A stretch of DNA of 64,000 nt from positions 1 to 64,000 of the forward strand of contig JAHHID010000019.1 of NCBI GenBank assembly GCA_019359015.1. Reading direction: 5' to 3'. This stretch comes from Spirirestis rafaelensis WJT71-NPBG6 (GTDB taxonomy: Bacteria; Cyanobacteriota; Cyanobacteriia; Cyanobacteriales; Nostocaceae). The position numbers and the translations under genes are program-made. Numbering within the stretch: the stretch's first letter is position 1; each line of letters begins with the position of its first letter. Positions 17,639-26,302 of the stretch are shown piece by piece. The notes below the pieces were generated by a model that was not told the origin of the DNA, made no database searches, and saw only the letters and a list, made by a program, of their open reading frames with translations.

Positions 17639-18175
17639 TTAGAAGTGCAACCTTTCGATTCGCAAAGAATCCAAAAAGCCTGCCATACCATGCTTGGAGG
17701 CAACGTAAGCGCTTTGCAGAGGAAACGGAACTCTAGCCGCTAAAGAGGAAATATGAATCAGCGCACCGCGTCCCTCTTTTTTCAGGTGCGGTAGAGCCAC
17801 CATCGCACCATAAACTTGTCCATTTAGGTTGACATCAATTATTCTTCTAAATTCTTCAGGTGTGATTTGGTCAAACGGTGCAACGACGCTGGTTCCAGAT
17901 ACATGTACCCAGGTATCGAGTCGCCCATAAACTGCAACCGCTTGATCAGCGATCGCTTTTACCTGTTCAAATTCGCTCACATCGGCAACGACCGCGATAG
18001 CTTCCCCGCCCAACTGTTTGATCTCCTCAACCAACGTAGCCAGCCCAGATTGGCTACGAGCGGCAACGACAACTTTTGCTTTTTTCTTGGCAAATCGCAG
18101 GGCTGTCTCTCTGCCAATCCCACTAGAAGCACCAACGATGGCGACCACTTGCTGACTGATAGGCTTTAATTTCAT
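17639..18175 (-). pseudogene. Short-chain dehydrogenase truncated at its 3' end
   Basis: Start ATG 18175 is chosen over an upstream frame extension because AGGAGT lies 7 bases before it. The protein has the SDR nucleotide motif GASSGIG, an NVNLNG-like segment, catalytic Ser in ISSLAAR, and YVASK (Tyr and Lys of the active site). It stops after SLRIERLHF at 178 residues, whereas relatives of this type run to about 250-330. The stop falls where the sequence joins dynamin-gene DNA. The catalytic core is present but the C-terminal strand, helix and substrate lid are missing, so activity is doubtful. Confidence 0.72.
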
Positions 18176-18263
18176 GAGTTCTACTCCTAGTTGAATCTCT
18201 TTGAGTCCATTTCCCAATGCTTACTGCCACATCTAGACCAAAACCCGAAGTAGGGGAAAATAT

Positions 18264-18293
18264 AACCCCCTCTCTGCAAGCAGAGAGGGGGTT
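18264..18293 (-). terminator. Terminator after peroxiredoxin gene
   Basis: A perfect 14-bp G/C-rich stem (AACCCCCTCTCTGC with its complement) and a two-base centre lies 13 bases beyond the peroxiredoxin stop; on the minus strand it is followed by ATATTTTC. Confidence 0.8.
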
Positions 18294-18306
18294 AGGAATA
18301 AGGTTC

Positions 18307-18945
18307 TTACTTATTCGGTTGAGGAGTCATCCGCAAATAAGGCTTGACTTCCTCATAACCTTTGGGGAATTTCTGCTTCAGCACTTCTGGATCTTTCAGC
18401 GAGGGGACAATTACGACATCATCGCCATCTTTCCAGTCAGCTGGTGTGGCTACGCTGTAGTTATCAGTTAGTTGCAGTGAGTCAATCACGCGCAGAATTT
18501 CATCAAAGTTGCGTCCTGTGCTGGGGGGGTAAGTGAAGCTGAGACGCAGTTTTTTATCCGGATCGATAACGAAGACCGATCGCACTGTTACGGTATTAGC
18601 AGCGTTAGGGTGAATCATGTCGTAAAGGTCAGAAACTTTACGATCTGGATCTGCCAAAATCGGATAGTTGAGGCTGGTGTTTTGAGTTTCTTCGATATCT
18701 CCTACCCATCCTTTATGGGAGTCAACATCATCAACGCTGAGGGCGATCGCTTTCACGTTGCGCTTGTCAAATTCTGGTTTCAGTTTGGCAACTGTACCTA
18801 ATTCGGTGGTGCAAACAGGTGTAAAGTCTGCGGGGTGCGAAAATAGCACTACCCAGCTATCACCTGCCCATTCGTAAAAATTTATGTCGCCGTGTGTAGA
18901 GGCTTGAGTAAAGTTAGGTACTGTATCACCTAGACGGAGAGTCAT
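18307..18945 (-). CDS. 1-Cys peroxiredoxin (Prx6 type)
   Basis: The 212-residue enzyme reduces peroxides through peroxidatic Cys45 in HPADFTPVCTTE. PVCTTE is the 1-Cys/Prx6 signature, and no resolving cysteine is present. The long C-terminal domain (from about 150, PADWKDGDDVV...PKGYEEVKPYLR) is also typical of Prx6. It is cytoplasmic and protects against hydroperoxides. ATG 18945 fits the family N-terminus. It is followed by its own terminator and appears monocistronic. Confidence 0.93.
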   Translation of the reverse strand: MTLRLGDTVPNFTQASTHGDINFYEWAGDSWVVLFSHPADFTPVCTTELGTVAKLKPEFDKRNVKAIALSVDDVDSHKGWVGDIEETQNTSLNYPILADPDRKVSDLYDMIHPNAANTVTVRSVFVIDPDKKLRLSFTYPPSTGRNFDEILRVIDSLQLTDNYSVATPADWKDGDDVVIVPSLKDPEVLKQKFPKGYEEVKPYLRMTPQPNK

Positions 18946-19061
18946 GTAAGATTCCCTGTAGTTATAAAGGCATTAAGTATTCTACTATGGGATCATGACA
19001 CATAACCCCGGTTGCCCAATCGGCGTTTAGCGGTTTGCAACAAAATTTGAAGTAATGTTGC

Positions 19062-20285
19062 TTAGTGTAAAGAAGCGAAGTTTGCTGTCTTTGATGTCAA
19101 AATTTGATTGTACGCTTGGATAGTTTGACGAGCGATCGCTTGCCAACTGAAATTTTGCAATGCATATTCTTGGGCACATAATCCCCGACGCCGACATTCT
19201 TCGGGGTTTTGCAAAGCGAATCGCAACAATTCTACAAGCGATTCCACATCTGTTGTACCCACCCACCCAGATTCACTATCGCGCACCTGACGCCAAATAT
19301 GCACTTGGTCAGAGATAATTACAGGTACTTGCGCTACCATCGCCTCAGCTACAGCAATCCCGAAATTTTCATAATACGATGGCAAGACAAATAAATCTGC
19401 GGCTTGGAGCAAAGCTGATTTTAATTCACCTGTGACAAAACCTGTAATTGTCGTATGCGATCGCAGAGGTGAATTTTGTATCTGCAAACTTATCTTTTCT
19501 TCATAATTTGGATCTTGGGGATTCGTTCCCGCCAAGACAAAATAAAAATTGCCACCTTCTACCAACAGCTTTTCCAACGCCGGAATTAGTAAATTCAACC
19601 CCTTTTTCGGGTCAATTCGCGACATAAAAAGCACCAAAGGTACATTCAAGGGAATACCAAACTGAGTCCGAATTGCATTCCCCCCATCCCCCCCTCCTCC
19701 TCTCCCCCCCTCTCCTCTTGGGGGAATAACACCCAAAGGAATCACCAAATCATGCGTAGAAATTCCAAATCGTTCTGATATTTTTGCTTCCTGATCGCTG
19801 GTAAAATGAATTGCAGCTGCACCCGCCAAATTTGCCCGTTCTAAAATTGCCGCGTAAAGCTGTTTTAATTGCTTTTTCTTGCGTAAATCAGCCGGGTCGA
19901 GAGTACCCAAAGGACGCAAAATGTAAGGCAAATTTTTCTGTCGACACACAGTCGCAGCGGCACTACTTATAGGAGAAAATAAAGCATGAATATGTGCCAA
20001 GTCAAATTCATGAGCGTGATTATTTAACCACTTCAATAAATCAAGAGAAAATTTATAGCGACGAAACGGCGAACAACGAAAGTAAATTATTTCATAGCCA
20101 TCTTGTTTCACCGGGCTATTTAACGGAACATCCAAAGGTTTTTGACCAGAATCGCCATTACTATCTGTAGTCAGAATTGTAACTTTTACATTTTCTCGTG
20201 CCAATGCCGAAGATAGTCCCAGTACCATTTGACTAGGACCACCGTAAATCAAAGAAATTGAAGGAACAATTTGCAGAATTCGCAT
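19062..20285 (-). CDS. hpsP: GT4 glycosyltransferase, HpsP-like
   Basis: The 407-residue protein has the two-Rossmann GT-B fold of family GT4: an N-terminal YGGPSQMVLGLS acceptor loop, FMSRIDPKKGL (phosphate/sugar-nucleotide binding), and EAMVAQVPVI preceded by an EN-F-G-I-A-VAE motif. It transfers a sugar from an activated donor on the cytoplasmic face. It is the last of four same-strand genes (ligase-like, GT2, GT4, GT4) in the order I know as hpsL-N-O-P, needed for hormogonium polysaccharide and motility in Nostoc. Oddity: residues 189-203 are a glycine/arginine-rich linker encoded by a C-rich repeat. The exact hps name is by context. Confidence 0.7.
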   Translation of the reverse strand: MRILQIVPSISLIYGGPSQMVLGLSSALARENVKVTILTTDSNGDSGQKPLDVPLNSPVKQDGYEIIYFRCSPFRRYKFSLDLLKWLNNHAHEFDLAHIHALFSPISSAAATVCRQKNLPYILRPLGTLDPADLRKKKQLKQLYAAILERANLAGAAAIHFTSDQEAKISERFGISTHDLVIPLGVIPPRGEGGRGGGGDGGNAIRTQFGIPLNVPLVLFMSRIDPKKGLNLLIPALEKLLVEGGNFYFVLAGTNPQDPNYEEKISLQIQNSPLRSHTTITGFVTGELKSALLQAADLFVLPSYYENFGIAVAEAMVAQVPVIISDQVHIWRQVRDSESGWVGTTDVESLVELLRFALQNPEECRRRGLCAQEYALQNFSWQAIARQTIQAYNQILTSKTANFASLH

Positions 20286-20310
20286 CTTATATAGTTAGGA
20301 GTTAAGAGTT

Positions 20311-20340
20311 GTAGAGACGCGATGTTCCTCGCGTCTCTAC
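20311..20340. repeat. GTAGAGACGCGA palindrome, copy 2
   Basis: Arms GTAGAGACGCGA and TCGCGTCTCTAC around a six-base centre. It sits in the roughly 270-base gap upstream of the hpsP-like gene. The same gap holds a degraded CGTTCCCAG-family unit (about 20363-20490) with AGGCTCTACCTCC-type hairpin arms. Confidence 0.85.
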
Positions 20341-20554
20341 TGTACGGGAGGAGCAGAGTTTCTCTCGTTCCCAGTTTCAGCCTGCGAATGTAATTCCAGA
20401 GGGTCTGCCTCTAATAAATGTGCCTCCTGTTAACACAGGAGGTAGAGCCTCCACTATTGGCATCCCCATAATTTGAGAACGAGAAATATGATTCTAAAAG
20501 CCTATAAAGGTAAACTTTGTTCGTCGATCCAGCGGCTTCCAAGCTGAGGGCATT

Positions 20555-21730
20555 CTAACCACCATTGACCAATTCCTTATAAAACTCTAATTGCTGTTTT
20601 GCTAAAGCTTTATTCGTGTATTGAATCATTGCTTTTTGATAACCGATTTCTGCCAAGTTTTCTGCCAATTCTGGCTTATCCATTAATTGCGATAAGCAAT
20701 CAGCCAAAGCTTTAACATCGCCTTCTGGAAAGATTAACCCAGCATCACCAATTACATGCGGAATCTCGCCTGAGTTTGAACCAATCACCGGAACTTTACA
20801 AGCCATTGCTTCAATTAGCACATGACCAAATTGTTCTTTCCAACCAGCGGAAGTTAAGGTTTTAAATTTATAAGTTGTTTCTGAAGGCAACACCAAAGTA
20901 CTCATTAAATTGATATACTTGTAAACTTCATCATGGGGTACACTTTCTACCAATATAATTCGGTCTTTAAAGTTGTTTTCTGCGGCTTTGTTCATTAACT
21001 CTGATTGCAACGCACCGCGCCCAATTAAAAGTAGCTTCCAAGATTTATCTTTTAAACTGGCTAAGGCATCTACAAGCGTCAGCAATCCCTTTTCTGGGAC
21101 AAAACGTCCGACAAAGCCAATCACAAATTCTCCTGGCTGAATACCTAATTTAACCGCTAGCTTTGGTTGCTGTTTGGGAGTAAATAAACTTTCATCCACA
21201 CCTAATTGTGGCATGACTTTAATTGAACCTTTATATCCTCGTTGTCTGAGAATTTCTGCCCCATCTTGATTTCCCGAAATTATACCGTGGCTATTATTCA
21301 GGTTGTATTTTTCTAATAAAGCTGCGGGTAATTTTAGTTCGTATGGAAGATTCCACCAGGTAAAAAATATATTTTTTGCCTTCAGCCCTAATAAACGATT
21401 TAAAGTAATCATTTGAGCATAAGACAATCCACGAGAACCTTGTTCTACTTGGATGATTTGCGGGCGAAACTGTCGCAACAAAGATATTAAATCAGCGCCA
21501 AAGGTGAGAAGTCCCTGGTGATTTTGACTAAAGTTAGAAATCGGAACTATTTTAAATGCGCCTTCATCGCGATATTGCGTTTCAATAATTTTGTTTTGTA
21601 CGCCTCCCGGCTTCCAACGTTTGGGAACTACAACTGTGGCTTCAATTCCCGGTTCAAGTTGAGATAAAGTGCGTAATTTCTCGCAGTTAAGGTCTACAAT
21701 ATAAGTGTGACTTGCAACTAAAATTTTCAT
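20555..21730 (-). CDS. hpsO: GT4 glycosyltransferase, HpsO-like
   Basis: This 391-residue GT-B enzyme shows FVGRFVPEKGL in the C-terminal domain, the donor-binding EQFGHVLIEAMACKVPVI stretch with the paired Glu residues, and a long acceptor domain (VEQGSRGLSYAQM, FFTWWN). It probably adds one sugar to a lipid-linked repeat unit. The neighbours upstream (GT2) and downstream (GT4) are on the same strand, with 78 and 269 bases between. The assignment to HpsO rests on the gene order and length. Confidence 0.7.
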   Translation of the reverse strand: MKILVASHTYIVDLNCEKLRTLSQLEPGIEATVVVPKRWKPGGVQNKIIETQYRDEGAFKIVPISNFSQNHQGLLTFGADLISLLRQFRPQIIQVEQGSRGLSYAQMITLNRLLGLKAKNIFFTWWNLPYELKLPAALLEKYNLNNSHGIISGNQDGAEILRQRGYKGSIKVMPQLGVDESLFTPKQQPKLAVKLGIQPGEFVIGFVGRFVPEKGLLTLVDALASLKDKSWKLLLIGRGALQSELMNKAAENNFKDRIILVESVPHDEVYKYINLMSTLVLPSETTYKFKTLTSAGWKEQFGHVLIEAMACKVPVIGSNSGEIPHVIGDAGLIFPEGDVKALADCLSQLMDKPELAENLAEIGYQKAMIQYTNKALAKQQLEFYKELVNGG

Positions 21731-21808
21731 TAATATTGTTAATTGTTAATAGATGGTTGTTAGTTGGAAATGGAGAATTTTATAGTCCCCAGTTCCTAGT
21801 CCCCAGTA

Positions 21809-22834
21809 CTACTTAGAAGCCAAAACTTGCCCTTGTCCGACTACAGGCAAATCGTTATAATTTTGGCGATCGCGTTGAGTGTAAATTTGACCATCATTCC
21901 AAGCTGATTGAATGACAGTACCGACGGCTTTGAGAAAACCCAAAGAGTAGAAAACTAAACGGGTGAGAATTTTAATCGGGGAACCGCTTTTGTGACAAGG
22001 AGGGCGTCCGAGGACGTGACAATCAAATAAACGAGCGTATAAGCGTAAAGCTTGGGTAACGGTGAGGTTTTTCAGTCCTAACAAAAAATGGTTGTGGTAG
22101 AAGGTCATTTGATATTTGAGCGATCGCATACTAATATCATGACAACCCCCAGTCTCTTCCCCTAAATGTATTAAATCAGCTTCTGGGTCATACCAAATCT
22201 TGTATCCCGTCTGCCGCACCCGCAAACAAAAGTCAGATTCTTCCCGCACCGCACTACCGCGAAACCTCTCATCAAACCTCAGTCCGTACTTGGTAAAAAT
22301 CTCGCTACGAAAAGACATATTACAACCCCTCGCTGTCAACACTTGCTGGGGTTTAACTGTATGCACCAAATCAATATGATACCAAGCAATTCCTGGGTCC
22401 ATTGCTTCTGGAGGCAAATATTCAATCTCCAAGTCTCCCCCAGAATCACCCAATTTCATTCTGTCAAAAACCCGCCCCGCAACAGCCCCAATTTCTGGCT
22501 TTTCTAGATAGTTTTTGGCATGAGCCGCTAAAAATCCGTTTTTTAACTGCACATCATCATCAATAAATAAAATTATCTCACCCGATGAGCGCCGCACAGC
22601 ATAATTACGCGCTCCAGGCAAACTTGCCCAATCCAAGCGGAACCATTTAATTTTATCTGCTGCTGAAAGTTCCTCCAAATAAGCTTGAGTTTCTGGCTGA
22701 TGTTTTGGAGTTTGATCTACAACTAAAACTTCAAAATTCGGGTAGTCCTGTTTAAGAACATCCGCAAGGCTATCACGCAGCGGTTCTTCACGACCATAGG
22801 TCGGTATAATCACGGAAATTAAAGGCAAATCCAT
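21809..22834 (-). CDS. hpsN: GT2 glycosyltransferase, HpsN-like
   Basis: The 341-residue protein has a GT-A fold: VIIPTYGREEPL at the N-terminus, the metal-binding FIDDDVQ (about 91-97), and an acceptor region RGCNMSFR followed by EESDFCLR, the catalytic-base signature of GT2. No membrane span is obvious except a weak hydrophobic stretch near 285-305. ATG 22834 begins the typical MDLPLISVIIPTYG. It is the second gene of the hps-like run. Confidence 0.72.
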   Translation of the reverse strand: MDLPLISVIIPTYGREEPLRDSLADVLKQDYPNFEVLVVDQTPKHQPETQAYLEELSAADKIKWFRLDWASLPGARNYAVRRSSGEIILFIDDDVQLKNGFLAAHAKNYLEKPEIGAVAGRVFDRMKLGDSGGDLEIEYLPPEAMDPGIAWYHIDLVHTVKPQQVLTARGCNMSFRSEIFTKYGLRFDERFRGSAVREESDFCLRVRQTGYKIWYDPEADLIHLGEETGGCHDISMRSLKYQMTFYHNHFLLGLKNLTVTQALRLYARLFDCHVLGRPPCHKSGSPIKILTRLVFYSLGFLKAVGTVIQSAWNDGQIYTQRDRQNYNDLPVVGQGQVLASK

Positions 22835-22840
22835 ATGAAT

Positions 22841-22932
22841 TTTAGATTTTAGATTTTAGATTTTAGATTTTAGGAGTCAGGAGTCATAAGAATTCTTCCC
22901 CCACTCTCCCACTCTCCCACTCTCCCACTCCC
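22841..22932. repeat. Tandem TTTTAGA and CTCTCCCA low-complexity DNA
   Basis: Four or five units of ATTTTAGA are followed by four units of CTCTCCCA between hpsN-like and hpsL-like genes. Slippage-prone spacer; similar blocks occur at 9655-9745 and 29700-29770. Confidence 0.85.
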
Positions 22933-24576
22933 CTACTTCCGACGCTTTCCCTGATTTCCTTCTGCTTGTGCCTCTTTGAGTCTTTCCTGCTTGTCTATTT
23001 CTGGCAACTTTAAAAGAACTCCAGCGGCAAACCAATAATAAACAGCAACAGGATCGACATCTAGAGGGTAGTAGTAGGTGTTGTAACTAATAAACAATAT
23101 AAACACCCATAAAGCTGCTGCGTAACTGCGGAAATTACGGTTTTTTATCGAACGGTATGTCCGGAAGCACACGACTGTTAAAGTTGTTACCAAAGCTAAA
23201 AATCCTAATAACCCAAAAATACCAATTTCATAAAGCAGTTTTGGGTAGTAAGTTTCTACCAACTTTGTTTGACCTAAAACACGGGCAGAGTTAGTCGCTC
23301 GACCTAAGCCATTTCCTAGTGGTCCTTTTGCGTTTTTCCAATTCTCCTGGAATTGATTGACGATAAATTGTTGGGGGGGTGCAGCATTCCAGCGACTGAC
23401 AAAACTATCCGTCCTTTCTTGTATGACTGTGGGATTGCTGACTACACCAATTGTCAGAATTAGGGCAAGTGCCATTCCTAAGGGGATAAACCGTTTGAGG
23501 TTTGTTAGTTGACCAGTAAGTAATAGTAAAATTACAAAGCAGATGGGGACTAAAGCTAAGGCGATTCTTTGTCCAGAAATAACTGCATTGACAAACACGG
23601 ATGCTAAAGAGCCTAAACCTATCAGCCGCCAAAGAAGTGAGGGGTCGCTAAAACCAGTGGCAAAGGCAAAAAAGGTACTAGAAATAAGGAACCATCCCCA
23701 CTGCCAAGGAGCGACAAAGGTTCCTGGTAGGCGAATCACGCCTTGATCAGGACTATAAAGTAGAGAGCCGCCAAAATAACATCTAGCTTGAAGTGTTGCT
23801 GTATATAAATCCTCGCCAACTGCATTTCTAGTACCTTGACAGATACCTGTTTGTAGCAACAGGTACTGAATAAAGCCTAGAATACAGCAGCCAAGTATCA
23901 GGACAACTTGTAAGCGCGACAAAAAGAGAAAATCCTGCTTATTACGAATCAGGTAGTAATAACAACTAATCAGGGGTAAGTAGCCTAATAATACTTTCAG
24001 TCCTAAAATACCCATGCCTATAGGTATTTCCTTGGGTGCATCTTGCAGTAACCCAACGGGAGGTGGGCTGAGTTGTTGAGCACCATTAACAAATAGTAGG
24101 GTTAGGATGCAGGAGCCTAATAAAATAAATAGTGGTATTTTTATAGCTTGGGGAATCAGCAGAGGTAGTCGCTGCTTTTTGGAAAGCTGCCAAATTGAAA
24201 TCAACGCTGGTATGTAGAAAGCGTCTTTAGCTAATTGAAGTATAGGGCTGTTACCGATGTAGTAGGTAATAGTACCACCCAAAGGTACGTAAATGAGAAA
24301 GGCAAAAAGCGCTTGTCGGGGGTATTTGAAACAAAGGGCGATGATAATAATTCCCACTACACCCGGAACTGCGGCTTCAATTCCGCCAACTATACCTAGC
24401 AGAATGCCGACAACAACGGCGACAAAAACAGCTTTGGTAAGTAAGCTGGTAAATTCTTTACGTGCAATGGTTGCTTTGCGCTTTTGGGCTAACCTTTCTT
24501 GCAGGCTAAGAGGGGGAATTTCTGGTAGGAAGCGCTTTTTTTTTGAGCGCTTGGATTTTTTGTTAAGTTTTAGCAT
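22933..24576 (-). CDS. hpsL: O-antigen-ligase-like membrane protein, HpsL-like
   Basis: I start at ATG 24576; the two extra upstream codons depend on TTG. The 547-residue protein has a very basic N-terminus (NKKSKRSKKKR), then about ten membrane helices and one large loop at about 365-430 (VSRWNAAPPQQF, GNGLGRATNSAR) as in Wzy/WaaL polymerases and ligases. It likely polymerises or transfers the polysaccharide repeat unit outside the membrane. The C-terminal tail is charged. It leads the hpsL-N-O-P order and is preceded by repeats, so the operon promoter probably lies at 24577-24826. Confidence 0.72.
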   Translation of the reverse strand: MLKLNKKSKRSKKKRFLPEIPPLSLQERLAQKRKATIARKEFTSLLTKAVFVAVVVGILLGIVGGIEAAVPGVVGIIIIALCFKYPRQALFAFLIYVPLGGTITYYIGNSPILQLAKDAFYIPALISIWQLSKKQRLPLLIPQAIKIPLFILLGSCILTLLFVNGAQQLSPPPVGLLQDAPKEIPIGMGILGLKVLLGYLPLISCYYYLIRNKQDFLFLSRLQVVLILGCCILGFIQYLLLQTGICQGTRNAVGEDLYTATLQARCYFGGSLLYSPDQGVIRLPGTFVAPWQWGWFLISSTFFAFATGFSDPSLLWRLIGLGSLASVFVNAVISGQRIALALVPICFVILLLLTGQLTNLKRFIPLGMALALILTIGVVSNPTVIQERTDSFVSRWNAAPPQQFIVNQFQENWKNAKGPLGNGLGRATNSARVLGQTKLVETYYPKLLYEIGIFGLLGFLALVTTLTVVCFRTYRSIKNRNFRSYAAALWVFILFISYNTYYYPLDVDPVAVYYWFAAGVLLKLPEIDKQERLKEAQAEGNQGKRRK

Positions 24577-24664
24577 TCTCAATTTGAGATTTTAGATTAG
24601 GTATTGAGGAGTGGTTAATAGCTAGTGGTTAAGTTGTTTGAAACTAACATTAATTCCCTATACT

Positions 24665-24770
24665 TACCCTAGAAGGGTAGGGCTATACGAACAAAGCCCG
24701 CCTACGCGGGCTAAATTAAATGCAGGCTGTTGACGTGCTCCCCCGCTTAAAAGACGGAGGATTCTTAAAA
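24665..24770. repeat. Palindromic repeat and possible IS200/IS605 end remnant
   Basis: A GGGCTATACGAACAAAGCCCGCC-type unit (24670-24712, with hairpin AGCCCGCCTACGCGGGCT) is followed by GACGTGCTCCCCCGCTT and a partly complementary GACGGAGGATTCTT. The second motif resembles the subterminal hairpin of IS200/IS605-type elements in cyanobacteria, from memory. No transposase is next to it. Confidence 0.5.
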
Positions 24771-24826
24771 GATGCAGAGAATTGGTATAACACGCACGTC
24801 CCTAACAATCCAAATCCCAAAATTGC

Positions 24827-26302
24827 TTATTCTGCCAAGTGTTGCTGAACTTGTGAGACTAATTCATTTGTCCAGTAATGAGCAAGTTCAGCATTGGCAG
24901 CTTCTACCATAACCCTGATGACCGGTTCTGTACCAGAAGCGCGAACTAATATTCTACCGGAATCGCCCATTGCGGTTTCGGCGAGAGCGATCGCTTGTTG
25001 GATCGGTTCACAATTGTTCCATCCCAATCGGCGATCGCGATCTACAACGCGCACGTTCTTTAATAATTGAGGATAAGTTTCAAAGCTTTGATCTACCAGT
25101 TCTTTGAGAGAAACACCCGCTTCTTTTACCAAAGCGGCTATATGTAAAGCTGTTAATAAACCATCGCCAGTGATACCATAATGACGGCACAAGATGTGAC
25201 CGGATTGTTCACCGCCTAGCATTGCGCCTGTTTGCAGCATTTCAGCTTGAACGTATTGATCGCCAACTGCTGTGCGAGTTAGCTTACCGCCAATTTGCTT
25301 CCAAGCGTTCTCGAAGCCTAAGTTCGCCATGACGGTGGAAATTATTAAGTTATCTGGCAGTTGTTGCTTTTGTTGCAAGCTGCGTCCCCATAGATAGAGG
25401 ATGTAATCGCCGTTAACTTGTCTGCCGATATTATCTACTGCTAACACGCGATCGGCATCGCCATCAAAGGCAAAGCCGATGTCAGCATTGTGCTCTTTGA
25501 CGGTTTGGGCAAGAATATCTAGGTGAGTGGAACCGCAGTTAACGTTAATGCGATCGCCATCTGCTTCGTTATGTAAGCAGATTACTTCTGCCCCCATTTC
25601 TTTCAATACTGATGGTGCTAATCCAACAGCTGCACCCCACGCCAAATCTAAAACAATCTTCATTCCCTGAAGATTTACAGCATTCTCTAAAGGTTGTTGC
25701 AACGCCTCAGCATAATTTTTCACTAACTCGGGGCGCGAGTAATGCCGTCCACAATTACTAACAATAGCAGGTAATATTGCCTTACCGCGCAGTCCCGCTT
25801 CAATTGCTGCTTGTAAAAGTTGCGGTAACTTGGTACCAGTTGCCCCAAAAATTTTAATGCCGTTGTCTTCTGGTGGGTTGTGACTGGCAGAAATCATCAC
25901 TCCGCCAATGGCATCACTGACGCTGACGAGATAAGCGACGGTAGGAGTTGGGCATAATCCCAAATACCAAACCTCTATCCCGGCTGCGGTTAATCCAGCA
26001 CTCAAAGCCATTGCCAGCATATCGCTGGAGTTTCTCGAATCCTGCCCAAGAATCACAGGTCCTGGATTAGTAGCATGGTTACGTAAAACAATACCAGTCC
26101 AAAAACCTACTTGCAATGCTAAAGGCGCAGTCAGCAATTCTCCCACTTTTGAGCGAATGCCATCTGTACCAAATAGGGGATTTGCTGGCAGTGCGATTAA
26201 ATTATGTGCAAAACTGTCTTCTATACCTTTTGTCGATGCTTCTGATTGTGAAGCAGAACCGCCACGAAAGCCGTTTTGAGTTTGAGTTATATATGAAACC
26301 AT
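24827..26302 (-). CDS. glmM: Phosphoglucosamine mutase
   Basis: GlmM converts glucosamine-6-phosphate to glucosamine-1-phosphate for UDP-GlcNAc, peptidoglycan and polysaccharides. The sequence shows [12 protein letters not shown], the phosphoserine loop [12 protein letters not shown], the magnesium loop DGDADRV, GEQSGH, and the phosphate-binding [11 protein letters not shown], all in order. I choose ATG 26302 (GGAG 11 bases upstream) rather than the GTG four codons earlier; the product is 491 residues. A variable 35-residue N-terminal leader precedes the core, longer than in E. coli but usual in Nostocales. It faces the hps-like genes on the same strand but is separated by repeats. Confidence 0.93.
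   Translation of the reverse strand: MVSYITQTQNGFRGGSASQSEASTKGIEDSFAHNLIALPANPLFGTDGIRSKVGELLTAPLALQVGFWTGIVLRNHATNPGPVILGQDSRNSSDMLAMALSAGLTAAGIEVWYLGLCPTPTVAYLVSVSDAIGGVMISASHNPPEDNGIKIFGATGTKLPQLLQAAIEAGLRGKAILPAIVSNCGRHYSRPELVKNYAEALQQPLENAVNLQGMKIVLDLAWGAAVGLAPSVLKEMGAEVICLHNEADGDRINVNCGSTHLDILAQTVKEHNADIGFAFDGDADRVLAVDNIGRQVNGDYILYLWGRSLQQKQQLPDNLIISTVMANLGFENAWKQIGGKLTRTAVGDQYVQAEMLQTGAMLGGEQSGHILCRHYGITGDGLLTALHIAALVKEAGVSLKELVDQSFETYPQLLKNVRVVDRDRRLGWNNCEPIQQAIALAETAMGDSGRILVRASGTEPVIRVMVEAANAELAHYWTNELVSQVQQHLAE

Larger units (their letters stand above)
15046..17640 (+). pseudogene. Dynamin-like GTPase gene, interrupted and truncated
   Basis: The gene starts normally (GGAAAG then ATG 15046). 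It encodes a dynamin-type GTPase domain: P-loop FAPFNHGKSTLLNA, switch-like PTTGAAIT, and DLPGTND. It is broken three times. First, an in-frame TGA at 15736-15738 (VAESF-stop-SELPPGF) looks like a CGA-to-TGA change. Second, an IS630 element occupies 15980-17544. Third, the reading frame resumes exactly after the element (SGIKSLDEKNN, AKIEIKQKAEK) but ends within about 30 codons, where the sequence joins the truncated dehydrogenase gene. The membrane-binding and stalk regions are lost. It is certainly non-functional as a full dynamin; a 230-residue GTPase fragment could still be made. Confidence 0.8.

Noticed and set aside
6504-17640. An inversion that split one dynamin gene into the C-terminal piece at 6504-7241 and the N-terminal piece at 15046.
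   Set aside because: The two pieces share ATCACTAG near their broken ends, which looked tempting. The N-terminal gene, however, resumes after the IS630 element with its own continuation (GIKSLDE..., AKIEIKQKAEK), and the C-terminal piece belongs to a different dynamin subtype. No SDR C-terminus is found at 7242, as an inversion would require.
17312-17743. A 143-codon plus-strand ORF.
   Set aside because: Its first part is the non-coding end of the IS630 element, its middle is the tail of the dynamin gene, and its end is antisense to the dehydrogenase. It is a mosaic created by the rearrangement, not a gene.
24729-24770. A complete IS200/IS605 insertion.
   Set aside because: Only a hairpin-like end motif is present; there is no tnpA or tnpB frame nearby.
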